Positions 1-9,418 of a stretch of DNA of 64,000 nt are shown here, in pieces. The notes beneath the pieces are model-generated. The model was not told the origin of the DNA. It was given only the letters and a program-made list of their open reading frames with translations, and ran no database searches. Position 1 is the first letter of the stretch; each line of letters begins with the position of its first letter. This DNA comes from Leptolyngbya sp. FACHB-321. Its GTDB lineage: Bacteria > Cyanobacteriota > Cyanobacteriia > Leptolyngbyales > Leptolyngbyaceae. The position numbers and the translations under genes were made by a program. The DNA lies in the NCBI RefSeq assembly GCF_014695975.1, contig NZ_JACJPI010000065.1:1-64000 (forward strand), in the 5' to 3' direction.

Positions 1-3000
1 AGCCAGTTGATGCCAATCGATGTCGAGGCAAAGCATCTGTGCTTGATGGGGCGGGAGCCGATCGACTAGATGAGCCTGCGTCAGTAAAAGCGGCACTTGA
101 GCATCGTCGAGCATGAACGCCAGACGCTCGGATGGGTAGCTGGGGTCGAAGGGGACATACGCTCCACCGGCTTTGAGGATGCCGAGGAGTCCGATGACCA
201 TCTCTAAGGAGCGATCGATGCAGATACCGATGAGGACATCGGGTTGCACACCGAGAGTTTGTAGGTAGTGAGCAAGTTGGTTTGCCCGTTGATTCAATGC
301 CTGATAGGTGAGGTGTTGTCCTTCAAAGCTAACGGCGATTGCATCTGGAGTGCGTGCCACTTGAGCTTCGACCCACTGATGCAAACAAATGTCGAGCGGA
401 TAATCCACCTGGGTTTGGTTCCAGGTTTGCAACTGTTGTTGTTCGCCGATCGTGAGCAACGGTAAGGCTGCAAGCGTTTCATCCGGATTGGTCACAATGC
501 CTTCTAGCAAGGTTTGAAAATGTCCGGCCATCCGAGCAATCGTCGCGGCGCTAAACAATTCTGTGCTATATGACAATTGACCAGTCAGCCCGTCTGCCCC
601 TTCGCTGAGCGTGATCAACAAATCGCAGGTCACGGTGCCGTTGTCTATTGGGCTGGGGTACTGCACTGTCCAACCAGCAGTGTCATCCGACAAGGGGGGA
701 TCAAGGAGCAACATCACTTGATAGAGAGGATTTTGCCCCAAGCGTCGATCCGATCGCGCCACTTCGACTAGCTTCTGGAAAGGAACATGTTGATGGGTGT
801 AAGCAGCCAGGGCAATTTCGCGTACTCTTACCAAAAGTTCTCGAAAAGTGGGATTGCCAGACAGATCTGACCGCAACACCAGGAAATTGGCAAAGAAGCC
901 CAACACGTTCTCTAGCTCTGGGCGATCGCGCCCTGCCGTAATAAAGCCAACCGGAATATCGGTTTGCCCAGTATAGCGAGCGAGTAACGTTTGAAACGCT
1001 GCCTGCAAGGTAATAAACAGCGTCACGCTCTCTTTACGACAGAGCGCTTTCAGCTTGTCAGTTAACGCCTTAGAGAATGCGAGGCTGTGGCTGGCTCCAG
1101 CAAAGGTCGGGTTCGCAGGCGATGGGTAATCGGTAGGCAACTGCAATGTAGGCAGATCGGCGAGTTGCTGCTTCCAGTACGCTAAATGAGGTTCCAGAAT
1201 GTCTGTCTGTAACCAGCGTCGTTGCCAGACAGCATAATCTGCATATTGAATCAGTAGTTCAGGCAGGGGAGAGGGTTTGCCAGCATGAAACGCCGCGTAG
1301 AGGGTGTCCAATTCTTGTAGAAAGATATAAAGAGAAAGCCCGTCGTAACTGATGTGATGCAGCGTGATGAAAAGCTGATAGTCGGTTTCGGTGTCTTGCA
1401 CCAGGGTCGATCGCAGCAGTAAATCTGAGCCGAGATCAAAAGGACGCTGAACCTCTTCTGTCACCTGCCGAATGGCTTCTGCCTCTCGCTCTGCCTCTGG
1501 TAAATCTTGTAGATCAATGCGATGTAGGGTGAATTTTGTTGCTGCCTGCACCACTTGAATGGGTAATCCATCCACACTTGTATAAGTCGTGCGCCAAATT
1601 TCGTGTCGTCGCACAATTTCTTGCAGTGCTTGCTCTAGCGCTATCTGATTGAGTGACCCAGACCAGCGCAGAGCAAACGTATGGTTGTAGTAAGGCACGT
1701 CAGGCTGGAGTTGTGCCAGGACCCACATCATCTCCTGCGAAAACGATAGAGGCAGCGATCGATCACGCTGCACTGGGAGCAATGGGGGAGCCGTTTGTTG
1801 GTCGTTGCGCGCGCTTTCTGTTTCCAGATATTGAGCAAGGCTGGCGATCGTGGGCGCTTCAAACAAACTGCGTAGGGGCAGATCGACCTGAAAGATCGTG
1901 CGTAACCGAGAAATAATCTGCACGCCCAGCAGCGAGTGTCCACCCAACTCAAAGAAATTGGCGTGAGTGCTGACCTGCTCTAACCCCAAAACTTCTGCCC
2001 AAATCCCTGCCATCACTTCTTCAACGGCTGTACGGGGAGCCACAAAATCGGTTTCGGCTGCTGCTGAAGTTGGACTAAACGTCGGTAACGCTTTTCGATG
2101 CTGCTCTGCAACGCTGGCGCGATCAATTTTGCCATTGGGCGTCATGGGCAACGCCATGAGCAACATATAGGCAGATGGAATCATGTAGTCCGGCAGCTTT
2201 GCCTGCAAAAATTGCCGCACAGTTGCAGTTAACGTTCGCTGTAGCGTTCTTAAAAAGCCTTGTGCTTCTAGCAAGTGATGTACGGCTTGTTGCAGCAACG
2301 CCTGCTGGTCTGAAGTTAAGTTCAATTGAATGCCCGATCGCTGCTCTTGGTTCCAGGCGATCTGCCCTTCTAAAAACATAGGTTCTGAGGTGCTTGGCAA
2401 CTGAAGGCATAGCTGCACAGGCTGCCCGTGCTGCCAATCGTCAGGCGCATCCACAAAACAGATCCCTCCTACAGAGAGGTCTTCTGTGCATAGCTCCAGG
2501 GTGCGATCGCCACTTTCTACCCGGCAGGGAATCTGCATCGGCACACGATCGGGAATAAGGTTGGAAACGACATAAGCAACCAGTCGCTTATTGCCTTGAG
2601 CATCATCACTGGCAAGGACAACCGCTTCTTGCACATCAGGGTGTTGTCCCAAGGCGGATTCAATTTCACCCAACTCCACTCGAAAGCCACGCACTTTTAC
2701 CTGCTGATCAAGGCGACCAAAGTACTCTAGATTGCCATCGGGACGGAACCGAACAAGATCACCTGTTTTGTAAAGTCGGGGAGTGGGGAGTGGGGAGTGG
2801 GGAGTGGGAGATGCGTTTCCAGGCTCTAAGAATGGATTGGGAATAAACTTCTCTGTGGTCAATTCTGGACGGTTGAGATAGCCTCGCGCTAAGCCTGCAC
2901 CCCCAATGTGAAGTTCACCAGGAACGCCGATCGGCACAGGCTGCAAGTCCTGATCCAACACATAGACTTCAACATTAGATAAAGAACGACCGATGGGAAT

Positions 3001-6000
3001 AGTTGTTTTGTCAGTGATAGAAAGATGCGAGAGAGAAGCTGCTGTCGCTACGATCGTAGCCTCAGTTGGTCCATAGGTATTCATCAGCTTGGGATAATCA
3101 CCAACATAGGCATTCCAGGTTGTAACTTGTGCCGGAAGTGCCGCTTCGCCGCCAATGATGACCAACCGCAGAGATTCTGGCAATTTGAGCCGGGCTGATG
3201 CTAACTGCGTGGTGAGTTGATGCCAGTAGGCAGTTGGCAGATCCAACACAGTTAGGTTCAACGCCTGACACTGGTGGAGAAAGGTTGCTACCGAACCTAA
3301 CATCTCATCGGTACGCAGCACCAACGTTCCACCCGTCGTCAAGCAGGGATAGATCTCTTCAGCCGCCGTATCGAAACTGATGGAAGCAAATTGCAACACG
3401 CGATCGCGGGCTGTTATTTCATAGGTTGCGATCGCAGCTTGGGTGAAGTTGACGAGCGATCGATGCTCAATCATCACCCCTTTTGGTTTGCCCGTAGACC
3501 CAGAGGTGTAAATCACATAAGCAAGATGGTTGGGTTGTACGTGATGAATGAGGTTTCCACACGGTTGTTGAGCAATGGTTGTCCAATCTTGATCGAGGCA
3601 AACAATGGGTGCGTTGGCTTCTGGCAATGTCGCCAACCACTTTGCTTGGGTTAGCAAGACTTCAACCTGAGAATCGTTCACCATCGCGGCGATTCGCTCT
3701 TTAGGATAAGTTGGATCAAGCGGCACGTAGGCTCCGCCCGCTTTGAGGGTGCCAAGCAAACCCACAATCATCTCAGGCGATCGTTCCACACACAAACCAA
3801 CCAGACTTTCTGGTTTAACGCCCAACTGCTGGAGGTAATGTGCTAACTGATTGGCGCGATCGTTCAACTCTTGATAGGTCAATTGTGTTTGATGGAACAC
3901 CACAGCAATCGCGTGTGGTGACTGTTTGACCTGTGCTTCAAATTGCTCATGAATACACAAATTTGTGGTGTAAGCAGCGTCAGTCTTATTCCATGCTGCC
4001 AATAATGTCTGTTCAGTTGTAGTAAGAATTGGCAATTCCGACAAGCGGCGTTCAGGATAAGCAACCATTCCTTCCAACAGGGTTTGATAATGGTCTGCCA
4101 TTCGAGCGATCGTGTCGGCATGAAACAGTTCAGCATTGTACTCCCAAATGCCCAGCAGTCCGTGTTCGGTGTATTCCAGTGACAACGTTAAATCAAACTG
4201 TGCCAATCCCTGTTCCGTATTTTCCACTGCAATCGTCAAATCTAACCGTGCCCCATTCTCAAGCTGAAGGGGATGCAGCGTTACGCCGGCTAATTCGAGT
4301 GATGGGGTGGGTGCGTTTTGCAAGACAAACATCACTTGAAACAAGGGCGTATGACTCAGATTTCTAGCGGGCTGAAGTGCCTCAACCAATTGCTCAAAGG
4401 GCAAATCTTGATGAGCGTAAGCTTCTAATGCAACTTCCCGCACTCGCTTCAGCAAGTCTAGAGCTGTGGGATTGCCCGATAGATCAGTCCGCAGCACTAA
4501 TGTATTGATGAAGAAGCCAATCAGCGCTTCTACTTCTGCTCGATGACGATTGGCGATCGGCGAACCCACCACTACATCCGGTTGCCGCGTGTAGCGATAC
4601 AGCAAGAGTTGAAACGCAGCCAGAAGCGTCATAAAGGGCGTGACACCCATCTGCCGACTCAACTGCTCGATCGATTGGTTGAGCGCAGCGGGTAAGAGAA
4701 ACGACTGAACACCACCCCGAAACGTTTGCACTGAGGGACGCGGATAGTCGGTGGGCAATTCCATCACCGCAGGAGCACCTGCAAGCTGTTGTTTCCAATA
4801 GGCAAGTTGCTCCAGCCCGTGATGTTGCATCCACTGCCGCTGCCACTGGGCAAAATCAGCATATTGAATTGCGAGTTTAGGTAAGGTCGAGGGTCGATTG
4901 AGCGCATACGCCTCATAAAGTGCTGCCAACTCTTGAATCAACACCCCGATCGACCATCCATCAGAAATAATGTGATGCATCGTCAGCAGAAGGATGTATT
5001 CTGCGTCGTCTATCTGCCAGAGATGACAACGAAACAGCGCTCCCTGAGCCAGATCGAATGGTTGTTGTGCGGCTTCAATGACGTGGTTTTGGGCGATGGC
5101 TTCCCGCTCCTGTTGTGGCAGCGATCGCAAATCCATCACGCATAACGGCACTCTTAGCGTTGGCGCAATGACCTGAAACGGTTGCCCTTCTGAGGCGACA
5201 AATGTTGTTCTTAAGGATTCATGACGCTGAACAATTTCATTTAAACTTTGCTCAAGCGCTGCCAAATTCAGCGATCCATTTAATCGTAATGCTTGTGGAA
5301 TATTGTAAAACGCGCTATTCGGCACCAATTGATCCAGAAACCACAATCGCTGTTGTGCAAAGGAAAGCGGTAGGTTTTTGGTGCGGGGAATGGGCTGGAT
5401 GGTGTTAACGCGCGATCGCTCTATTCCCATAGCGTCTAAATGCTCGGCGAGTGCAGCGATCGTGGGCGCATTGAATAAATGTCGCAGCGGTAATTCCATC
5501 TGAAAGACATCCCGAATGCGCGACACAACTTGCGTTCCCAACAGAGAATGTCCGCTCAGTTCAAAGAAGTTATCGGTAATGCCAACCCGCTCTAGCTTCA
5601 ACACCTCTGCCCAAATGCTCACCAACTGAGTTTCAGTCGTGGTATTGGGAGGAATATATTCGGTGGATTCAATCGTGGTGGGATTGGGTGCGGGCAACGC
5701 ACGGCGATCGATCTTGCCATTCACTGTCAGTGGCAATGTTTCTAAGAGAACAAAAGCAGCAGGCACCATATAAGCAGGCAGTTTCTCCTGCATAAAGACG
5801 CGAAGCTGAAGCGTCAATGGGTCAAGGCTTCTTGACTTCAGCACCACATACGCCACTAACTGTTTATCACCCAGAATATCCTCCCGCGCAACAACTACAG
5901 CCGTTTCCACCTGAGGATGTTGTCCTAACAGCGCTTCTAGCTCTCCCAATTCGATCCGAAAGCCCCGAATCTTGACTTGATCATCAATTCGCCCCAGATA

Positions 6001-7254
6001 CTCTAAGTTGCCATCGGGAAGCTGACGAACGAGATCGCCAGTTCTGTAGAGAATGGGAGTGGGGAGTGGGGAGTGAGGAGTGGGGGATGTTTCCCCACAA
6101 TTTAAGAAGGGATTGGGAATAAACTTTTCAGCCGTTAAATTAGGACGATTTAAATAACCCCGCGCAAGACCGGCTCCACCGATGCAGAGTTCGCCAGGAT
6201 CACCTGGAGAAACAGGCTCTAAATGTTGATTCAGTACGTAGGTTTGAATATTGGCGATCGCTTTCCCAATTGGCAACTCAACGGTTGGATCGATCGCGAC
6301 CTCAGACAAATCATACAGCGTGGCAATAATAGTGGATTCGGTTGGACCGTAAGTGTTTAACAGACGAATTCGTTTCCCAACCTGTTGTTGCCACAGTGCC
6401 AAGCGTGTGGGTAACGCCTTCTCTCCACCAATAATGACAAGGCGGAGATTCGCAGGCATGGTTAGCCGATCGTCTAAGCGAGCAGTAACTTCGTGCCAGT
6501 AAGCGGTTGGCAAACTGAGGACTGACAGCTTCCAGGTTTCACAGGCTTGTAGAAAGGTGGAAACCGATGCCAACATGAACTCAGATCGCAGCACCAGAGT
6601 TGCCCCAATGCAGAGACATGGGTAGATTTCTTCGGCACTGGCATCAAAGCTAATCGACGCAAATTGCAGAACCCGATCTCGATCGGTCATTTCATAAGCA
6701 TTAATCACGGCTTGCGTGTAGTTCATGAGCGATCGATGCTCAATCATCACCCCTTTGGGTTTTCCCGTTGAACCTGATGTATAGATGATGTATGCCAGAT
6801 TTGCTGCCGTTGCTTGCGATGCTAAATTCTCCACGTCATAGTGAGCGATCGTCTCCCAATCGGCATCAAGGCAAAGCACCTGAAGGTGATGATCAGGCAA
6901 CGATGACAGCGTTCCCGTTTGAGCCAGCAGCACGGATACTTGAGAATCTTCCAACATCCAGGCAAGCCGCTCTTTAGGATATGCCGGGTCTAGCGGCACG
7001 TAAGCGCCACCCGCTTTAAGAATGGCAAGGATGCCCACCAGCATTTCCAGAGAGCGATCGACACACAAGCCCACCAGCACATCAGGACCAACCCCCAGCG
7101 TTTGAAGATGCCGAGCAAGCTGATTAGCGCGGGCGTTTAACGCTTGATACGTTAGCTGCCCTTGTTCGCAAGTAACTGCAATTGCGGAAGGCGATCGCTG
7201 TACTTGGGCTTCAAACAGGCTGTGAATCAATGCTTCCCTGATGTTGCTGGTCAT
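1..7254 (-). CDS. Nonribosomal peptide synthetase, modules 1-3 (3' end outside window)
   Basis: Builds a peptide on carrier domains in the cytoplasm. The ATG at 7254 opens a frame with no stop to base 1 (2418 codons). Order: adenylation A1 (about 1-530, YTSGSTGKPKG, TGDLVR, NGKIDR); carrier T1 (LSGHSLL, phosphopantetheine Ser570); condensation C1 (HHIISDG from residue 760); A2 (about 1080-1720) with a PilZ-like insert around 1565-1660; T2 (LGGHSLL, Ser1774); C2 (HHISYDG from 1966); A3 beginning near 2280 and cut by the edge. Having no N-terminal condensation domain, it looks like the initiating subunit. Substrates cannot be read reliably: the A1 and A2 pocket segments FDASAEEIY and FDTAAEEIY are not a code I can assign. 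A divergent ABC exporter starts 185 bp away and may export the product. The protein certainly continues beyond base 1. Confidence 0.96.
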   Translation of the reverse strand, partial: MTSNIREALIHSLFEAQVQRSPSAIAVTCEQGQLTYQALNARANQLARHLQTLGVGPDVLVGLCVDRSLEMLVGILAILKAGGAYVPLDPAYPKERLAWMLEDSQVSVLLAQTGTLSSLPDHHLQVLCLDADWETIAHYDVENLASQATAANLAYIIYTSGSTGKPKGVMIEHRSLMNYTQAVINAYEMTDRDRVLQFASISFDASAEEIYPCLCIGATLVLRSEFMLASVSTFLQACETWKLSVLSLPTAYWHEVTARLDDRLTMPANLRLVIIGGEKALPTRLALWQQQVGKRIRLLNTYGPTESTIIATLYDLSEVAIDPTVELPIGKAIANIQTYVLNQHLEPVSPGDPGELCIGGAGLARGYLNRPNLTAEKFIPNPFLNCGETSPTPHSPLPTPILYRTGDLVRQLPDGNLEYLGRIDDQVKIRGFRIELGELEALLGQHPQVETAVVVAREDILGDKQLVAYVVLKSRSLDPLTLQLRVFMQEKLPAYMVPAAFVLLETLPLTVNGKIDRRALPAPNPTTIESTEYIPPNTTTETQLVSIWAEVLKLERVGITDNFFELSGHSLLGTQVVSRIRDVFQMELPLRHLFNAPTIAALAEHLDAMGIERSRVNTIQPIPRTKNLPLSFAQQRLWFLDQLVPNSAFYNIPQALRLNGSLNLAALEQSLNEIVQRHESLRTTFVASEGQPFQVIAPTLRVPLCVMDLRSLPQQEREAIAQNHVIEAAQQPFDLAQGALFRCHLWQIDDAEYILLLTMHHIISDGWSIGVLIQELAALYEAYALNRPSTLPKLAIQYADFAQWQRQWMQHHGLEQLAYWKQQLAGAPAVMELPTDYPRPSVQTFRGGVQSFLLPAALNQSIEQLSRQMGVTPFMTLLAAFQLLLYRYTRQPDVVVGSPIANRHRAEVEALIGFFINTLVLRTDLSGNPTALDLLKRVREVALEAYAHQDLPFEQLVEALQPARNLSHTPLFQVMFVLQNAPTPSLELAGVTLHPLQLENGARLDLTIAVENTEQGLAQFDLTLSLEYTEHGLLGIWEYNAELFHADTIARMADHYQTLLEGMVAYPERRLSELPILTTTEQTLLAAWNKTDAAYTTNLCIHEQFEAQVKQSPHAIAVVFHQTQLTYQELNDRANQLAHYLQQLGVKPESLVGLCVERSPEMIVGLLGTLKAGGAYVPLDPTYPKERIAAMVNDSQVEVLLTQAKWLATLPEANAPIVCLDQDWTTIAQQPCGNLIHHVQPNHLAYVIYTSGSTGKPKGVMIEHRSLVNFTQAAIATYEITARDRVLQFASISFDTAAEEIYPCLTTGGTLVLRTDEMLGSVATFLHQCQALNLTVLDLPTAYWHQLTTQLASARLKLPESLRLVIIGGEAALPAQVTTWNAYVGDYPKLMNTYGPTEATIVATAASLSHLSITDKTTIPIGRSLSNVEVYVLDQDLQPVPIGVPGELHIGGAGLARGYLNRPELTTEKFIPNPFLEPGNASPTPHSPLPTPRLYKTGDLVRFRPDGNLEYFGRLDQQVKVRGFRVELGEIESALGQHPDVQEAVVLASDDAQGNKRLVAYVVSNLIPDRVPMQIPCRVESGDRTLELCTEDLSVGGICFVDAPDDWQHGQPVQLCLQLPSTSEPMFLEGQIAWNQEQRSGIQLNLTSDQQALLQQAVHHLLEAQGFLRTLQRTLTATVRQFLQAKLPDYMIPSAYMLLMALPMTPNGKIDRASVAEQHRKALPTFSPTSAAAETDFVAPRTAVEEVMAGIWAEVLGLEQVSTHANFFELGGHSLLGVQIISRLRTIFQVDLPLRSLFEAPTIASLAQYLETESARNDQQTAPPLLPVQRDRSLPLSFSQEMMWVLAQLQPDVPYYNHTFALRWSGSLNQIALEQALQEIVRRHEIWRTTYTSVDGLPIQVVQAATKFTLHRIDLQDLPEAEREAEAIRQVTEEVQRPFDLGSDLLLRSTLVQDTETDYQLFITLHHISYDGLSLYIFLQELDTLYAAFHAGKPSPLPELLIQYADYAVWQRRWLQTDILEPHLAYWKQQLADLPTLQLPTDYPSPANPTFAGASHSLAFSKALTDKLKALCRKESVTLFITLQAAFQTLLARYTGQTDIPVGFITAGRDRPELENVLGFFANFLVLRSDLSGNPTFRELLVRVREIALAAYTHQHVPFQKLVEVARSDRRLGQNPLYQVMLLLDPPLSDDTAGWTVQYPSPIDNGTVTCDLLITLSEGADGLTGQLSYSTELFSAATIARMAGHFQTLLEGIVTNPDETLAALPLLTIGEQQQLQTWNQTQVDYPLDICLHQWVEAQVARTPDAIAVSFEGQHLTYQALNQRANQLAHYLQTLGVQPDVLIGICIDRSLEMVIGLLGILKAGGAYVPFDPSYPSERLAFMLDDAQVPLLLTQAHLVDRLPPHQAQMLCLDIDWHQLA
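2275..2560 (-). other. PilZ-like domain inserted in the second adenylation domain
   Basis: Between the A8 region (ending KRLVAYVVSN) and A9 (LPDYMIPS) of A2 lie about 115 extra residues that the A1 domain of the same protein does not have. They begin DRVPMQIPCRV, contain DLSVGGICF (DLSVGG at 2481-2464, residues 1592-1597) and continue with GQIAWNQEQRSGIQLN. This matches PilZ layout: an N-terminal Arg segment, the (D/N)xSxxG motif and beta strands. The first Arg of the classic RxxxR is not visible (Leu at that place), so c-di-GMP binding is uncertain. After the PilZ-like part a helical stretch leads back into the adenylation fold, which resumes with intact A9 and A10 (NGKIDR). Methyltransferase domains are commonly inserted at this site in other synthetases. 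Confidence 0.72.
2778..2810. repeat. Heptamer tandem repeat (GGGGAGT) inside the synthetase
   Basis: About four units of GGGGAGT read on the plus strand. On the coding strand they give the proline-rich SPTPHSPLPTP linker just before the A7 motif (YKTGDLVR) of A2. The frame is kept. Short tandemly repeated heptamers of this kind are known from filamentous cyanobacteria, usually between genes. Confidence 0.85.
6055..6086. repeat. Heptamer tandem repeat, second copy, in A1
   Basis: Same GGGGAGT family with one variant unit (GTGAGGA). It sits in A1 at the loop equivalent to the copy in A2 and encodes nearly the same SPTPHSPLPTP linker before YRTGDLVR. The equal position in two adenylation domains fits either two insertions in a tolerant loop or spread by domain duplication or conversion. 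Confidence 0.8.
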
Positions 7255-7438
7255 GCAGTTTTTATGATTAGAACAGGTCAATAAATTAAGCCACCGTAGT
7301 GTTCCCTATAAACATAACGACTGACCTACAAAGCCAGATTGATAGAAAGAGTTGCAATAAAACAAGATTTTGGAGCAAAGCTGAGCTTTCCTTAGCAACG
7401 TGGGCATTCTACAGAACAATGTGGCAACGTCTCTCTAG

Positions 7439-8434
7439 GTGTCTGGTGTAATGCTTATGCGTCAACTCTTCCTAAATCACCGTCGAGCGAAGGTTGACCA
7501 TGAACCGATCGCAGGGCATCTATCGCCGACAGCACTGGTTGCTCATAATTTGTGCAAGTCCTACGGCAATCGCCCAGTTGTACAAGATGTCTCCTTCACG
7601 CTGGAAGCTGGAGAAATTTTGGGCTTTCTAGGACCCAATGGTGCTGGCAAAACCACCACGATCGGAATGCTTTACGGTGCGGTAATTCCCGATCGCGGCT
7701 TCGTACAGCTCGACGGCTGGCAGGTGCAAACTCAAGGGCAGCAAGCGCGTTCCCACATGGGCATTGTCACCCAGGAAGACAACCTTGACCCCGAACTAAC
7801 GGTCTTTGAGAATCTCGTCTTTTTCGCCAATTACTACCGCATCACGGGGCAAGCGGCGCGTCTGCGGGCTGGAGAATTGCTGGCTCAAGTGGGGCTGCAA
7901 GAGTACGGTAAGTACACGCCTGATGAGCTTTCTGGCGGCTTGAAGCGCCGCGCCGTTTTGGCAAGAGCGTTAATCAACAGACCCCGCATTGTGTTTTTGG
8001 ATGAACCCACCACCGGGCTTGACCCCGATGCACGACAGGAATTTTGGAAGCTAGTGAGTCAATTGAAGCAAGACGGCTGCGGAGTACTGTTGACGACCCA
8101 CTATATGGATGAAGTGCAGCGCTTGTGCGATCGACTGCTGCTGCTACAGCAAGGTCAGGTTGTTGATCAAGGTACACCAGCAGCATTGATTGAGCGCATT
8201 ATTGGGTCAGAAGTCGTGGAAATTGCTGGAGTTGCTGAACCGCTGCTGCAACAACTTGCAACACAAACGGGCGTGTGGTGTCGTCCCTTTGGCAGCAGTT
8301 ACCTATTAACGTTGCCCCATGAATCCGATGAGCTATGGCAACAACTGGTCAGTACACAGCCAACCAGCTTGACTCGCCGCCACGCCAATTTAGAAGATGT
8401 CTTTCTCCGGCTTACAGGTCGGTCTTTACAGTGA
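7439..8434 (+). CDS. ABC exporter ATP-binding protein, NodI/DrrA type
   Basis: Cytoplasmic ATPase of an ABC-2 exporter. It has Walker A GPNGAGKTT (about residue 63), Q-loop (VTQEDNLDP), signature LSGGLKRR, Walker B IVFLDEPTTGLDP and H-loop TTHYMDE, followed by the short C-terminal domain of the CcmA/NodI/DrrA group. The frame opens at GTG 7439; ATG codons at 7451 and 7457 are equally plausible starts. Its stop overlaps the start of the permease gene by 4 bp (GTGA), so the two are translationally coupled. It is divergent from the peptide synthetase, and export of that product is a reasonable but unproven role. Members of this family also export polysaccharides and antibiotics. Confidence 0.93.
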   Translation: MSGVMLMRQLFLNHRRAKVDHEPIAGHLSPTALVAHNLCKSYGNRPVVQDVSFTLEAGEILGFLGPNGAGKTTTIGMLYGAVIPDRGFVQLDGWQVQTQGQQARSHMGIVTQEDNLDPELTVFENLVFFANYYRITGQAARLRAGELLAQVGLQEYGKYTPDELSGGLKRRAVLARALINRPRIVFLDEPTTGLDPDARQEFWKLVSQLKQDGCGVLLTTHYMDEVQRLCDRLLLLQQGQVVDQGTPAALIERIIGSEVVEIAGVAEPLLQQLATQTGVWCRPFGSSYLLTLPHESDELWQQLVSTQPTSLTRRHANLEDVFLRLTGRSLQ

Positions 8435-9213
8435 AAATTCGTTCAACCGTTACGCTTTGGGGTGTTTATTCTGTCTGGCGGCGGCACGTAAAGGTGTTTC
8501 AAAATACCTGGATTGTCAACTTTTTGCCGCCAATTCTTGAGCCGATCGTGTACTTAGTTTCATTCGGCATCGGTTTAACTCCACTTATCGGCAACGTTAC
8601 CTATGAAGGACAAACCATTAGTTATCTTGCCTTTCTCGCTCCCGGTATGATCGCCGCAGGGGCACTCTACCCATCCTTCTTTGAAGGGTCTTATGGCACC
8701 TTCATTCGGTTACGCTTTGAAAAGATTTGGCAGGCAATGTTGACCGCGCCCCTAACCTTTACAGAAGTGTTTTTGGGCGATTGGTTATGGGCAGCGACGC
8801 GTGGAACGGTGGTCGGCTTTATGACAGGCATGGTAGCCGTTGTATGGGGACTTTACTCGTTTTGGCATCTACTCCTGTCACTACCACTTATTTTTTTAGG
8901 TAGCTTATTGTTTGCCGCGATCGGACTGTTTACAGCCGGTTGCGTTAAAACGATGGATCAGGTGAATATCCCTGTCTTTCTGCTTATTATCCCGATGTTC
9001 ACATTTTGCGGTACTTATTTTCCTCGCAATACTCTCCCACCTCTGTTGAAGACCATTACCGGACTTTTCCCGCTTTCTGCCTTTACAGATCTGTTGCGGT
9101 GGTCACTGGGTTTACCTAGTTTTTGGCTATTGGAATTGCTATGGATGTTTCTATGTACGATAGTCTTTGGTATTTTAGCTTGGCGACGAATTTATCCTCA
9201 GTTATTTCGTTAA
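8431..9213 (+). CDS. ABC-2 type permease, NodJ/DrrB type
   Basis: Membrane partner of the preceding ATPase, about 260 residues with roughly six hydrophobic segments (ending WLLELLWMFLCTIVFGILAW). It carries the ABC-2 permease features LAPGMIAAGALYPSFFEGSY and LTAPLTFTEVFLGDW near the middle, as in NodJ/DrrB proteins. GTG 8431 is chosen because it overlaps the stop of the ATPase gene as GTGA and the product then begins directly before the first membrane segment. Earlier in-frame codons would overlap the ATPase gene by about 100 bp. The exported substrate is unknown; the neighbouring synthetase product is the obvious candidate. Confidence 0.92.
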   Translation: MKIRSTVTLWGVYSVWRRHVKVFQNTWIVNFLPPILEPIVYLVSFGIGLTPLIGNVTYEGQTISYLAFLAPGMIAAGALYPSFFEGSYGTFIRLRFEKIWQAMLTAPLTFTEVFLGDWLWAATRGTVVGFMTGMVAVVWGLYSFWHLLLSLPLIFLGSLLFAAIGLFTAGCVKTMDQVNIPVFLLIIPMFTFCGTYFPRNTLPPLLKTITGLFPLSAFTDLLRWSLGLPSFWLLELLWMFLCTIVFGILAWRRIYPQLFR

Positions 9214-9418
9214 TTTTTTGACACAAAGGCTTGCTTGAAACACTATCTAAACCAGCACTTTGGGCAATAGAGTTCAGTAATTTTGTCGAAGTTGACAGAG
9301 CAAGACGTATCAGACAATAAAAACGTAAAACGCTGTAATGGTGGGATGCTTGCAAGACAGAGCCCTACTAATTGCAGTGTTTCACGTTACATACAAACCT
9401 ATATCAATTGGCACGATT

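Noticed and set aside
2778-6086. Heptamer arrays considered as CRISPR repeats
   Set aside because: Units are 7 bp without spacers and lie in an open coding frame.
9338-9418. Upstream extension of the HstK gene from 9338
   Set aside because: The extra 27 residues are unlike the family; ATG 9419 starts right before the kinase domain.
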